From positions 3,782,001 through 3,846,000 of the forward strand of contig NZ_CP125370.1 in NCBI RefSeq assembly GCF_030034735.1: 64,000 nucleotides of DNA, given 5' to 3'. This DNA comes from Paenibacillus sp. RC334 (GTDB lineage Bacteria > Bacillota > Bacilli > Paenibacillales > Paenibacillaceae). Below the pieces are notes generated by a model. The model did not search any database, was not told the DNA's origin, and saw only the letters and a list, made by a program, of their open reading frames with translations. Positions 27,458 to 35,349 of this stretch are shown here, piece by piece. Position 1 is the first letter of the stretch. The number at the start of each line of letters is the position of its first letter. Position numbers and translations under genes: made by a program.

Positions 27458-28715
27458 TGCTTCAAATCCGCACTCATATAGAGTGCGACCTGCTGTCCTT
27501 CTCGGGCCTTCGGGATGTGAACGATTGATTTCAATCCACGCACTCATATAGAGTGCGACCGGGATGCAGTCGCCTATTTTTATCTGGCAAATATTTCAAT
27601 CCACGCACTCATATAGAGTGCGACTTGATACCTTACCGCCAGATATAAAGCGTGGATTTGAAGAAATTTCAATCCACGCACTCATATAGAGTGCGACCCA
27701 AGGACCATAGCGTCATTGCTATCTTTGATTTATTTCAATCCACGCACTCATATAGAGTGCGACTCAACTAAGACAGCATCCATTGTTGTGCTACGGATAA
27801 CCTATTTCAATCCACGCACTCATATAGAGTGCGACGTGGTTATTTTAGGCTTACCTGTCTCATCAAGTTGATTTCAATCCACGCACTCATATAGAGTGCG
27901 ACTGTCCTGACACAGGAAGAATTAAAGATAGTCCGCGAACGATTTCAATCCACGCACTCATATAGAGTGCGACGAGGAGGTAGCCTAACGGCTGCCTTTT
28001 CCTAAAAATTTCAATCCACGCACTCATATAGAGTGCGACTTCTCGAAATAACTGAGATTGAGTACTTTTTGATGATTTCAATCCACGCACTCATATAGAG
28101 TGCGACCACAATAGCGGCTCTATTTGTCTTCGTTTTTCAGCAATTTCAATCCACGCACTCATATAGAGTGCGACTCAGCAATGTCAAAAGCCCGCTTTTT
28201 TGCTTCATTATTTCAATCCACGCACTCATATAGAGTGCGACGTTAATCAAACATGTCACGCCAGACACGTTAAGCATTTCAATCCACGCACTCATATAGA
28301 GTGCGACGGGGTATATCCCTGGAGCCATAGCGAACAAGGCGATTTCAATCCACGCACTCATATAGAGTGCGACAATGGACAAAGACTGGGACGAATTCAT
28401 ACGTAGAGATTTCAATCCACGCACTCATATAGAGTGCGACGTTTGATCCATCGTGGGATGTGACCGAAAATATGTGATTTCAATCCACGCACTCATATAG
28501 AGTGCGACTTATATGATCGGCAAAATCATAGTCGCCGTGGTATTTCAATCCACGCACTCATATAGAGTGCGACTTTACATGGCGGACATCGTACATGTGA
28601 TAGCCTTCTGGAAATTTCAATCCACGCACTCATATAGAGTGCGACACTTGCCAGCGGTCTCTGATTTCTCGGTGGATCTGACGATTTCAATCCACGCACT
28701 CATATAGAGTGCGAC
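27458..28715 (-). CRISPR. Type I-C-like CRISPR array, 18 intact repeats plus one degenerate repeat
   Basis: Identical 32-bp repeats start at 27528, 27593, 27666, 27732, 27804, 27871, 27942, 28008, 28075, 28143, 28210, 28276, 28342, 28409, 28477, 28542, 28614 and 28684. A degenerate copy ends at 27489. On the minus strand each repeat begins GTCGCACTC, has a GCACTC/GAGTGC stem and ends GCGTGGATTGAAAT, as in type I-C. The 18 spacers are 33-41 nt long and all different. The degenerate repeat at the low-coordinate end marks the trailer, so the array is read on the minus strand from a leader at 28716-28900. No cas genes lie in the window. Confidence 0.97.
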
Positions 28716-28900
28716 AGCGAAAATGCAGTAATTCATACCCTAACGATATCAATTCCACACATTATCGTAAAAACTGATGCCAAATAAGCTTGAATCAACT
28801 ATTGACTTTTAAGGTTAAATAGCTATTCCAACACTTTTCGACAAATTTCGAGGTGCGAAGGACCCGGGATTTTCATGTGCGCTTGGGGTTCGCACCGAAT
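28716..28900 (-). promoter_or_regulatory. Leader of the first CRISPR array
   Basis: AT-rich sequence adjoins the newest repeat. About 136 nt from it lies a block (28852-28896) with GTGCGAACC, AAGCGCACATGAAAATCCC and a closing GGTGCGAA inverted repeat. The same block recurs at 33154-33197 beside the second array, which supports its identity as a leader element. The remaining sequence to 29080 carries only the promoter of the lipoprotein gene. Confidence 0.7.
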
Positions 28901-29080
28901 CGGCTTCTATATGATACCCTACTTTTAATGAGCAGATCAACCAACTTAGTTTCGACACTATTTTACCATAAAAACCCTACCATTCTCTTATTTATACGAT
29001 ATAATAAAAGATATGGATAGTTCTTTTTGACTACAAGGCATATCGAATTACCCATAACATACATAAAAAGGGGAATACAG

Positions 29081-29569
29081 ATGAAGAAGTTAAGCGTATT
29101 TATGTTAGTATTATGTTGTTTTTCTATTTTGGCAGCCTGCTCTACCGATCCGGTTAAAAAAGATTTAATTACGTATGTGAATGATGGAATGCTTCCCTTG
29201 GCACAAGATGAAAAAGCAGTAACTGACAAGTATGAATCCGTGACCGGAGATAAATACACAGATGATCTAACACTATATAATACTTTAAAAGATAATATTA
29301 TCCCCGAATATACCAAATTCGTTGATAAGTTAGAAGCTGTAAAGACGGAAACTCCTGAGGTAAGAGCCCTCCACGAAACCTACATCAAGGCCGCTAGTAC
29401 TCAAAAGGAAGCCTTCATTACGATGGTTGATGCGTTGGATAAACAGGATCTGAACTTAGTCAATGAAAGTAACGCCAAGCTCAGCGAGGGTAGAAAGCTA
29501 TTCAGAGATTTTCAAGAACAACTCAACACACTTGCCAAAAAGCATGATGTCGAGATGAATAAGAAATAA
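29081..29569 (+). CDS. Small lipoprotein, function unknown
   Basis: 162 residues from ATG 29081, 6 nt after AAAGGGGAATACAG. The signal peptide MKKLSVFMLVLCCFSILAAC ends in a lipobox LAAC with cysteine at position 20. The mature part is charged and helical (TKFVDKLEAVKTETPEVRAL, LSEGRKLFRDFQEQL). This resembles small Bacillus surface lipoproteins with a DUF3053- or YiiG-like helical bundle, but the assignment is not firm. It is monocistronic, with a terminator at 29575. Confidence 0.75.
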   Translation: MKKLSVFMLVLCCFSILAACSTDPVKKDLITYVNDGMLPLAQDEKAVTDKYESVTGDKYTDDLTLYNTLKDNIIPEYTKFVDKLEAVKTETPEVRALHETYIKAASTQKEAFITMVDALDKQDLNLVNESNAKLSEGRKLFRDFQEQLNTLAKKHDVEMNKK

Positions 29570-29574
29570 ATTTT

Positions 29575-29600
29575 AAAGCTCCCGTCAGGGGAGCTTTTTC
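29575..29600. terminator. Terminator shared by the lipoprotein and the convergent operon
   Basis: AAAGCTCCC/GGGGAGCTTTTT stem with a GTCA loop. Confidence 0.8.
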
Positions 29601-29608
29601 TATATCTC

Positions 29609-30439
29609 TTAGGAATACTCGAAGCAAATGACCGCTTTACCCAAATATCTATCATAAAATAAATAGACGGAATCCGCCCCAAATGCTTGAAAATAATATC
29701 CCGTGAAAGAACCGATATAGGTAAAAGTCTCGCCATTGGCACATTTAGGTACATGAAGCAAGTTCGTATGTTCGAACTGGAGCATCTCTTCGATAGATTC
29801 ACCATATTCCTTTATATAGCTTTGGGCCTCTTCGGACTGAAATGCGATATCATCCAATATACCGTTGACTTCAGGGAAACTCAGTCCCCAACCACTCGAT
29901 TGTTTGTCCTCAAAATCGCGGGTGAGTTCTTCTACAGACTCTTTGGCATCTCCTAAAGAGGAATAAGGATAAATGTTGTTATTTTGCAGGAAAAACGCTT
30001 TGCGGGATTGGTAGTCTTGTTCATTAGCTATATACGCACGCTCCACTTCATCCAGAGACATGATTTTCCTTTTCATGCGTAGATATGCTTTATCCCCGGT
30101 GGATTTCAGCGTTTCATAGGCAGCTTCCAACTGCTCTTTCTGATGAAGGATAAAATAATCCCAATCCGCTTCGAATTTGTATTTACCATCCATCACATTG
30201 AACCCCAGCATATCTTCCTTCGTAAATGTGGTGTGAAATGACTGGGTATCCTCACCTACACTGCCCTCGTGAATTTCTTTTACGGAAACAAAATGCAACC
30301 ACTCGTCCTGCTCCGGGAACAAAAATTGAAGATTAATCGAGCAAATCGGCAAAAAATGCTTCCGATAATGTTCAAGATCGCCAACAAATACGTCCTCATA
30401 TGCTGGAAAATGTTTGATGTATTTCTCGGGTATATTCAT
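29609..30439 (-). CDS. Hypothetical protein, last gene of a four-gene operon
   Basis: 276 residues, soluble and acidic. The N-terminus is MNIPEKYIKHFPAYEDVFVG. Several aromatic-rich segments follow (KFEADWDYFILHQKEQLEAA; TFTYIGSFTGYYFQAFGADS; SVYLFYDRYLGKAVICFEYS). Overall this resembles SMI1/SUKH- or DUF1963-type immunity-like proteins, but no diagnostic motif is certain. It begins 8 nt after the kinase-like gene, with ribosome site TAGGAGGAAAT, so it is co-transcribed with it. Confidence 0.65.
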   Translation of the reverse strand: MNIPEKYIKHFPAYEDVFVGDLEHYRKHFLPICSINLQFLFPEQDEWLHFVSVKEIHEGSVGEDTQSFHTTFTKEDMLGFNVMDGKYKFEADWDYFILHQKEQLEAAYETLKSTGDKAYLRMKRKIMSLDEVERAYIANEQDYQSRKAFFLQNNNIYPYSSLGDAKESVEELTRDFEDKQSSGWGLSFPEVNGILDDIAFQSEEAQSYIKEYGESIEEMLQFEHTNLLHVPKCANGETFTYIGSFTGYYFQAFGADSVYLFYDRYLGKAVICFEYS

Positions 30440-30447
30440 ATTTCCTC

Positions 30448-30900
30448 CTACATTGTGTGATTATCCGTCAGCTTTTCGACCCGAAACGTTCCTTCATAGG
30501 ATGTGACGCTGTACAGCTCATCAAACCCTTCTTCGTAGCTCGGAACTTCAAGCTTACTCATGACGCTTTTAATACCGATCTCAGGAATAAGCTCTTTACC
30601 TGTTCGTTTCTCATTACGCTTGATGGATCCTACAAAATCGGGTTCAAAATAGTAGCCTATAATTTTAAATCCCTTATTTTTTGAAACAGCTATATATTTT
30701 TTCCGTTCCTCGACTGTCGGATTCGTATTGTCTACAACAAAGCGCTGCATTGTTTCGATGGAGGCTTGTAGGTAAATATTTTCCCTGTTCCGTGTTTTAA
30801 GCATGTCTAAATTTATTCTCATATGTGTTTTAAAGAAATACTCCTTATAAAATGTCGACTTTCCTGAAGCCTGGATTCCTATAAAAATGACACATTCCAA
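30448..30900 (-). CDS. Polynucleotide-kinase-like P-loop ATPase
   Basis: 150 residues. Walker A is FIGIQASGKSTF (residues 6-17), followed by RINLDMLK with a candidate catalytic Asp32, and VVDNTNPTVEERKKYI, a motif typical of the T4 Pnkp-like/AAA_33 kinase family. The length fits a kinase domain alone, without phosphatase or ligase domains. Such proteins phosphorylate 5'-OH nucleic acid ends or small molecules; Zeta-type toxins share the fold. It is third in a tight operon (31284 to 29609) between two CRISPR arrays. Confidence 0.8.
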   Translation of the reverse strand: MECVIFIGIQASGKSTFYKEYFFKTHMRINLDMLKTRNRENIYLQASIETMQRFVVDNTNPTVEERKKYIAVSKNKGFKIIGYYFEPDFVGSIKRNEKRTGKELIPEIGIKSVMSKLEVPSYEEGFDELYSVTSYEGTFRVEKLTDNHTM

Positions 30901-30903
30901 CTC

Positions 30904-31128
30904 TCACACATCCTTGTCCAAGTAGACATATTGGTAGATGTAGTTTGTTTCTGATAGCCTCACCTTTGCGATACTGTTGCTTGGTAATACATACCCCGCG
31001 CTTTTGCCAAACGGAAGATCATTCCAATTCACTCCTTTTTCCACAAACAGCTTATCTTTCGGTTGTTTTCCAAAAACCATGTTGTACTTTGCCAGGCTTG
31101 ATATCCTGACGTTCGATACGTAACTCAT
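30904..31128 (-). CDS. Small hypothetical protein, 74 residues
   Basis: The product (YVSNVRISSLAKYNMVFGKQ, WNDLPFGKSAGYVLPSNSIA, ending YQYVYLDKDV) is compact and basic with no membrane segment. It stops 3 nt before the kinase-like gene, so the two are almost certainly translated together. No family is recognised. It might be a partner or a nucleic-acid-binding subunit of the kinase; that is only inference from spacing. Confidence 0.55.
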   Translation of the reverse strand: MSYVSNVRISSLAKYNMVFGKQPKDKLFVEKGVNWNDLPFGKSAGYVLPSNSIAKVRLSETNYIYQYVYLDKDV

Positions 31129-31143
31129 TGCGCTTCTCGTCTT

Positions 31144-31284
31144 CTAAATGTGCGCAACACGCAGCATCATGGAAGCTTCCATTCCATTTCTCAGCCGCAC
31201 TGCCTCTGCAATACACCAAGGACAAATGGCTTCATAGGACTGTGAGCCACATCCATTTTTGTTGAATATCCATCTTATATGCAT
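31144..31284 (-). CDS. 46-residue CPWC small protein, first gene of the operon
   Basis: ATG 31284 follows a strong GAGGAGGAC site. The product reads MHIRWIFNKNGCGSQSYEAI, then CPWCIAEAVRLRNGMEASMM, ending LRVAHI. CPWCIA resembles the zinc-binding segment of UPF0167/CbrC-like proteins (CPWCIADG), but the rest of that family is missing, so this is either a mini-protein or a truncated one. It ends 15 nt before the 74-residue gene. Confidence 0.5.
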   Translation of the reverse strand: MHIRWIFNKNGCGSQSYEAICPWCIAEAVRLRNGMEASMMLRVAHI

Positions 31285-31365
31285 GTCCTCCTCTATGATG
31301 TATGGTCTATACCCATTTCCTTGAATTGTAACAAACGGGTTTGAAATTCGCTATAAGTGGGCCGT

Positions 31366-31488
31366 CTACTTTCTGTTGTGTTGGTTCAATGCGATTACGA
31401 TGGTGACAATTAATCCGATCAACGCAACCAGCAGCGTACCGAACATCATCATTAATGTCAAAGCATCTTTAACCTCTACAGCCCTCAC
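31366..31488 (-). CDS. Putative holin-like toxin (type I toxin, Hol-Tox family)
   Basis: The frame reads VEVKDALTLMMMFGTLLVAL, then IGLIVTIVIALNQHNRK, the typical pattern of the small putative holin-like toxins: a short polar start, xALTLMxxFGT, one membrane helix and a basic tail. The start is uncertain. GTG 31488 gives 40 residues; TTG in GATGCTTTG gives 32 and follows GAGG at a better distance. Toxins of this kind are usually silenced by an overlapping antisense RNA, which I cannot demonstrate here. Confidence 0.55.
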   Translation of the reverse strand: MRAVEVKDALTLMMMFGTLLVALIGLIVTIVIALNQHNRK

Positions 31489-31563
31489 ATCCTTTGCAGG
31501 AGACTAGCCAACTGCCCACCCAAGCCATTTTGTCGTCAGCGTAGCAACTATACCTATGGTTTG

Positions 31564-32214
31564 TTATGTACGGGCATACATTTCCTCTTCTACTCTTTCA
31601 ATCGCTTGAATCAACGTCATGTGAGGGTCCTCACGCTTATACTGAATGGCCTGCTCGCCTGTACCTCCAGCATCACACCATTCCCAGTACATATGCACAT
31701 CTACGGATTCCAGAAAATATACAGATAAAGCTTCGACCGGATTCATAGCATACATAGCCATAAAGGTTTCATTCGAGAGTAGCTCATAACGTAGGTATTC
31801 ATCTTTCATCAGGTAGAGCAGACTCCGGACTGCCTGATCATTCACATTAATGATACGACGGATAAACGCATTGCGTCTTTCAACGGTATTCAGTATGATT
31901 TGCATAGCATGACGAATCTGTACAGCTTCCGGACTGATTTTGAGCAGATGAATTAAATCATTAGTGGTTAGATTCGGGTTCCAGGGGGCTGGTTCAATAA
32001 TCCGTGTCCATGCATCGTTATGCCCTCTTTCAAAAACCTGAATCGCGTCCGAAACATCGACACCGATGGTTTGCCATTTTCGATTGAGCGCATCCACAAT
32101 ATGATAGTAGTGCAGCTCCGCTGCTTCCTGCTCTCCCTTTTCCTGCTCCCACACGGGATTCATGCGTACAATGTCCTTGATCGCTTGCACATTCGCTTTC
32201 AGTTTTTCAGTCAT
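31564..32214 (-). CDS. Hypothetical protein, 216 residues
   Basis: ATG 32214 was chosen, 9 nt after GGAGG; the ATG 9 nt further upstream is too close to that site. The product is soluble, helical and acidic, rich in aromatic residues (EQEAAELHYYHIVDALNRKW; FERGHNDAWTRIIEPAPWNP; ESVDVHMYWEWCDAGG), without signal peptide or membrane segment. I recognise no family. It is divergent from the small XRE regulator, with which it may share a regulatory region. Confidence 0.65.
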   Translation of the reverse strand: MTEKLKANVQAIKDIVRMNPVWEQEKGEQEAAELHYYHIVDALNRKWQTIGVDVSDAIQVFERGHNDAWTRIIEPAPWNPNLTTNDLIHLLKISPEAVQIRHAMQIILNTVERRNAFIRRIINVNDQAVRSLLYLMKDEYLRYELLSNETFMAMYAMNPVEALSVYFLESVDVHMYWEWCDAGGTGEQAIQYKREDPHMTLIQAIERVEEEMYART

Positions 32215-32385
32215 AGGTATCATCCTCCATTGAAATTCTGGTAAAATGGCAATAGCAAAGCTAAGGGTATGTTGGATACATCCCTTTGGGAAGATAGCAT
32301 GTCAATCCCGAATATGCCCTTAAGGTCATAAAATAAATATAACCCTATGGTCATATTTTGTCAACGATGTATGGAGGAAATCCAA

Positions 32386-32601
32386 ATGTTAAAAATCAGA
32401 ATCAAACTAAAGGAAATTCTCAAAGAAAAAGGTATCACTCAAAAACAATTAGAAGAACTATCCGGTGTTTCACAGGCAAGGATATCCAAACTAAGCAGTG
32501 ATAACCGACAAGAAGTAAACTTGCTTATGCTTGAAAAGATCGCTCATGCTCTGGAGATCAAAGACATTTCCGTGTTAATGCAGTTTGAAGAAACAGAATA
32601 G
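32386..32601 (+). CDS. Small XRE/Cro-C1-type helix-turn-helix regulator
   Basis: 71 residues from ATG 32386 (after ATGGAGGAAATCCAA). Almost the whole protein is one HTH_3 domain: LKEILKEKGITQKQLEELSG, then VSQARISKLSSDNRQEV and LEKIAHALEIKDISVLMQFE. Proteins this small often control a neighbouring toxin, phage or competence function. Direct GGTCATA repeats at 32327 and 32349 in its promoter are possible operator half-sites. Confidence 0.85.
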   Translation: MLKIRIKLKEILKEKGITQKQLEELSGVSQARISKLSSDNRQEVNLLMLEKIAHALEIKDISVLMQFEETE

Positions 32602-32634
32602 CGTGGTTTGTGCATGTTAACGTGGGAGTACATT

Positions 32635-32667
32635 AAGGAGTCTGTTTTCAAAACGGGCTTCTTTTTT
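32635..32667 (+). terminator. Terminator after the XRE gene
   Basis: AAGGAGTCTGTTTT pairs imperfectly with AAAACGGGCTTCTTTTTT. A second hairpin, AAGGCTTGCC with GGGCAAACCTTTTT, lies at 32763-32797. Between and after them (32602-32860) I see no gene. Confidence 0.65.
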
Positions 32668-32860
32668 GTGTTCCACTTTTTAGAGTGGTGTTCCGAACAG
32701 TTCCACGTCTATAAAAATGTTAGTTCATTATGAACCTATTTCCGTTTTACAACCAGCACAAGAAGGCTTGCCAAACTACTAGGGCAAACCTTTTTGTGTA
32801 TTTTAATGAAAAATGAGGAACGTCATAGCTGTGCTACATGTGTGGTATGAGAAATACGTG

Positions 32861-33029
32861 CTTTCAATTCACGCTGCTACGTAAGGAGCGAAATTGAAAG
32901 AGCAGAAGACGGATATATGGAGTGGAAATTTCAATCCACGCTCCTACATAAGGAGCGACTTGAATCGTTGGGTTCAGTTCTCCGATACGCAGTATATATT
33001 TCAATCCACGCTCCTACATAAGGAGCGAC
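32861..33029 (-). CRISPR. Second, very short type I-C-like CRISPR array
   Basis: Two identical 32-bp repeats at 32928-32959 and 32998-33029 and one degenerate copy at 32861-32892 enclose spacers of 35 and 38 nt. On the minus strand the repeat begins GTCGCTCCT, has a GCTCCT/AGGAGC stem and ends GCGTGGATTGAAAT. The 3' end is the same as in the first array, but the stem differs with compensating changes. The degenerate copy is again at the low-coordinate end, so both arrays point the same way. No cas genes are adjacent. Confidence 0.92.
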
Positions 33030-33200
33030 AGCACGCGTTACAAAGCCTTACCCAGCTAGGCTTTGTAAACGCTTTTTCGCGAATCTCTTTTTAACTCACC
33101 AATAAATGTTAAAAACCACACCCTAAATTCGCTGAATCCCTTGTCTGGCGCGGGGTGCGAGTGTTCCGGGGATTTCATGTGCACTTGGGGTTCGCACTCA
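33030..33200 (-). promoter_or_regulatory. Leader of the second CRISPR array
   Basis: It contains the block 33154-33197 (GTGCGAACCCCAAG, GCACATGAAATCCCC) shared with the first leader, 124 nt from the newest repeat. Unlike the first leader it has a strong hairpin (33034-33072, ACAAAGCCT with AGGCTTTGT) right beside the repeat. Confidence 0.7.
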
Positions 33201-33227
33201 AGTCTATGAAACCCATGCCTCGTTCTG

Positions 33228-33909
33228 TTATAAATTCTTTTTCAATTCCTGATCCTTTTGTTGCTCACTCAAATGCTGTAGTTCCTTGCTGTCATACAAT
33301 AGACTCAGTTGGGGCTCGAAATTATCACCTTGTAAATCAAGCAAAATTTCTGTATCTTCTATCTCCCATGCTGCCTGATAATGCAATTCACCTGTCGCTA
33401 CAGCCATTCCCCATTGGCTTGGTGTATCTTTGTATAACTCTCCCTTCCAAAGGGTATCATCACTGCTAGGCTTGCCGTATTTCTCCGTTAGGCTCTTTTT
33501 TTAAGTCATTATAATTTTCAATATAATCATTCTTATTCGTATGTTTTTCTGTAACTAAATAACCTGCACGAACCAATTGATCATCCACAAAAAAGTACAT
33601 GAGTCCGCTTTCCAGTCCCAATATCTTGGAATAATAGGCAATCGACTCATGATCTTCTTCCTCAACCTTCATATCTTCAGATGCCTTTACTTGTTCTTTA
33701 CTCATCCCCCAGCCTACGTTGCGAAATGAAATTTTACCTTGATATCCCTTGTTTTCAGTCGCTACCGTCTCATGCACAGATGAACTGGCAGAGTCTCCTG
33801 ATGCATTTGAACTTGTAGCACTCTCTGTACTTGTGGTACCGCTCTTGGAAGTAGTACAGCCCGATAGAACGACTCCTGCTACGCATAAACATAAAAATAC
33901 CTTTTTTAT
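33228..33909 (-). pseudogene. Lipoprotein gene with ATA in place of a start codon and a late frameshift
   Basis: A frame following an in-frame TAA reads I-KKVFLCLCVAGVVLSGC with a lipobox LSGC, but the only codon at the start position is ATA 33909, about 7 nt after AAAGGGG. After a Ser/Thr-rich linker the protein continues (GYQGKISFRNVGWGMSKEQV; VDDQLVRAGYLVTEKHTNKN) to a stop at 33466. One base removed in GAGAAATACGG near 33478 would continue it: GKPSSDDTLWKGELYKDTPS, GELHYQAAWEIEDTEILLDL, ending KKNL at 33228. The restored length is 226 residues. The first frame alone, without an ATG, would be missed by standard annotation. Confidence 0.7.
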
Positions 33910-34069
33910 AAACTGACCCCTTTACCGAATATATACCAAAACTCTACCATGTCTTTGGTAATGGGTCTATAGTAATGATCATACAAACCATTTTTCAGCT
34001 ATCTATTCCCCAACCATTACGTTATAATGATCTCAACTATTTTATTCCGATGTGAAAAGGGTGATATAT

Positions 34070-34498
34070 ATGAGTCAAGCTTCAGCCTCGATTCCCCGTC
34101 CGTTGGTCAGGGCTAATCAATGGGTGATTGTGCTGTCTGTGGTCTTTACCTGGATTACAGGGGCGTATGGGGTGTTAGCTATTCCACTGATTGCGGGGTT
34201 GCTCGGTGTGCTATTCAACTTCAATCCGGTGATGCGGGTAGCCAAGCTATTTTTAAAGAAAAGCCCATCCTCATATGTGCAGGAGGACCGGGGACAGCAA
34301 AGATTTAATCAGCTCCTTGCCGTCTTTTTTCTGCTGGTGGCTCTGGCAGGGTTTACGTTCCAATGGAGTATTGTCGCTTATGTGTCCTCAGCGATGGTGC
34401 TGGTGGCGGCATTGGTCGCTATTCTGGGCTTTTGTGTCGGATGCTTTATTCTCTACCAATGGTCCCAATATCAATATCGGAGAAGAAATCACGTATAG
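34070..34498 (+). CDS. DUF4395 family membrane protein
   Basis: 142 residues from ATG 34070 (AAAAGGG site 8 nt before). The sequence IPRPLVRANQWVIVLSVVF, LLGVLFNFNPVMRVAKLFLK and LGFCVGCFILYQW is characteristic of DUF4395. About four hydrophobic segments are present, and the conserved GFCVGCF cysteines recall the vitamin K/DsbB-like redox context in which these proteins often occur. The function is unknown. It is convergent with the DUF2294 gene. Confidence 0.85.
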   Translation: MSQASASIPRPLVRANQWVIVLSVVFTWITGAYGVLAIPLIAGLLGVLFNFNPVMRVAKLFLKKSPSSYVQEDRGQQRFNQLLAVFFLLVALAGFTFQWSIVAYVSSAMVLVAALVAILGFCVGCFILYQWSQYQYRRRNHV

Positions 34499-34515
34499 AT
34501 TGCCTTCCCTTCATC

Positions 34516-34914
34516 CTATTTTGCAACAATCGTATCCTCAAATACAAAAACAGAGATGGCTATATCTTCCTCCACCTTAATATCCGAAAAGAGGTGCAGC
34601 AGTCGGGAATCCATGTAATCCTCCAGTTCTTTGTTGAACTGTACGGGATAGATTTTCTGAACCATTTTAGTTCGGGCTGCATGCACCATCTCTTTCCCGG
34701 CAACCTCTTGTGCCAGAAACTTTTCAGAAGGGGTTAAATTACCGTACAGCATCGTGATGGCCATGTTATCTACAAAGGTTGTATGTATGCGTTCCGGGCC
34801 TTTTCCAAATAGCTCTTTACGTACTTTTCGAATAATTTCGTTAAAACCCGTTTCCTTTCTCATATCGCACCGCTCTCCTAAACCTACTAAAATCCTTGTT
34901 ACTATTTCCATCAT
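34516..34914 (-). CDS. DUF2294 family protein
   Basis: 132 residues. The signature ETGFNEIIRKVRKELFGKGP, then NLTPSEKFLAQE, MVHAARTKMVQKIY and HLFSDIKVEEDIAISVFVF, fits the DUF2294 family (small cytosolic proteins of Bacilli sometimes annotated as Na-translocating decarboxylase-related). The start at 34914 follows GAGAGGAATCGGTT; an internal Met at 34860 is an alternative. No function is known. Confidence 0.85.
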   Translation of the reverse strand: MMEIVTRILVGLGERCDMRKETGFNEIIRKVRKELFGKGPERIHTTFVDNMAITMLYGNLTPSEKFLAQEVAGKEMVHAARTKMVQKIYPVQFNKELEDYMDSRLLHLFSDIKVEEDIAISVFVFEDTIVAK

Positions 34915-35029
34915 AACCGATTCCTCTCATATAAAACAGAGATTGAAGGAAAGTGATTTTTGGAACATACTTTGTTACCTATTTTTCGTATTGATAAAAA
35001 AGTTACCTGAAGCCGATGAAACCTAATAT

Positions 35030-35290
35030 TCATCTAGCATCCTCATCGTATCGAAAACAACTCCTTTTTATACACTCTAACGATATCGTGTGAAGCTCGT
35101 CAAATCTTGAATTATAGCTTAACCACAAGCTTCTACGTTGTTTCACCTCATCTGATAATTGGAATGTAATTTTTTGTTCGCTATCTTCAATACGTTCAAT
35201 TTGGTTGTCTACTGCAAATACATTTTCGGCAAAGCATTTGGAATTTCCATAAATAATAAATATATCTCTCTCATGTAACCCCTGGACTGT
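35030..35290 (-). pseudogene. Unrecognised gene fragment without a start
   Basis: After an in-frame TAA, an 85-codon frame reads LHERDIFIIYGNSKCFAENV, VDNQIERIEDSEQKITFQLS, DEVKQRRSLWLSYNSRFDEL and ends RYDEDAR. It looks coding but has no ATG, GTG or TTG near its beginning. It is probably the 3' part of a truncated gene of unknown family. Confidence 0.4.
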
Positions 35291-35349
35291 TTAATTTGTT
35301 ACTCTTTTTATTTTTGCTCTAACAGGGACCATGAATGAATGAGAACTTA

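Noticed and set aside
27887..28707. Open frames with recurring VALYMSAWIEI or FNPRTHIECD units inside the CRISPR array
   Set aside because: They are translations of the 32-bp repeats and spacers, with no ribosome sites; the repetition comes from the array itself.
33155..33469. 104-codon plus-strand frame starting in the second CRISPR leader
   Set aside because: It is opposite the frameshifted C-terminal part of the lipoprotein gene, which is clearly coding on the minus strand.
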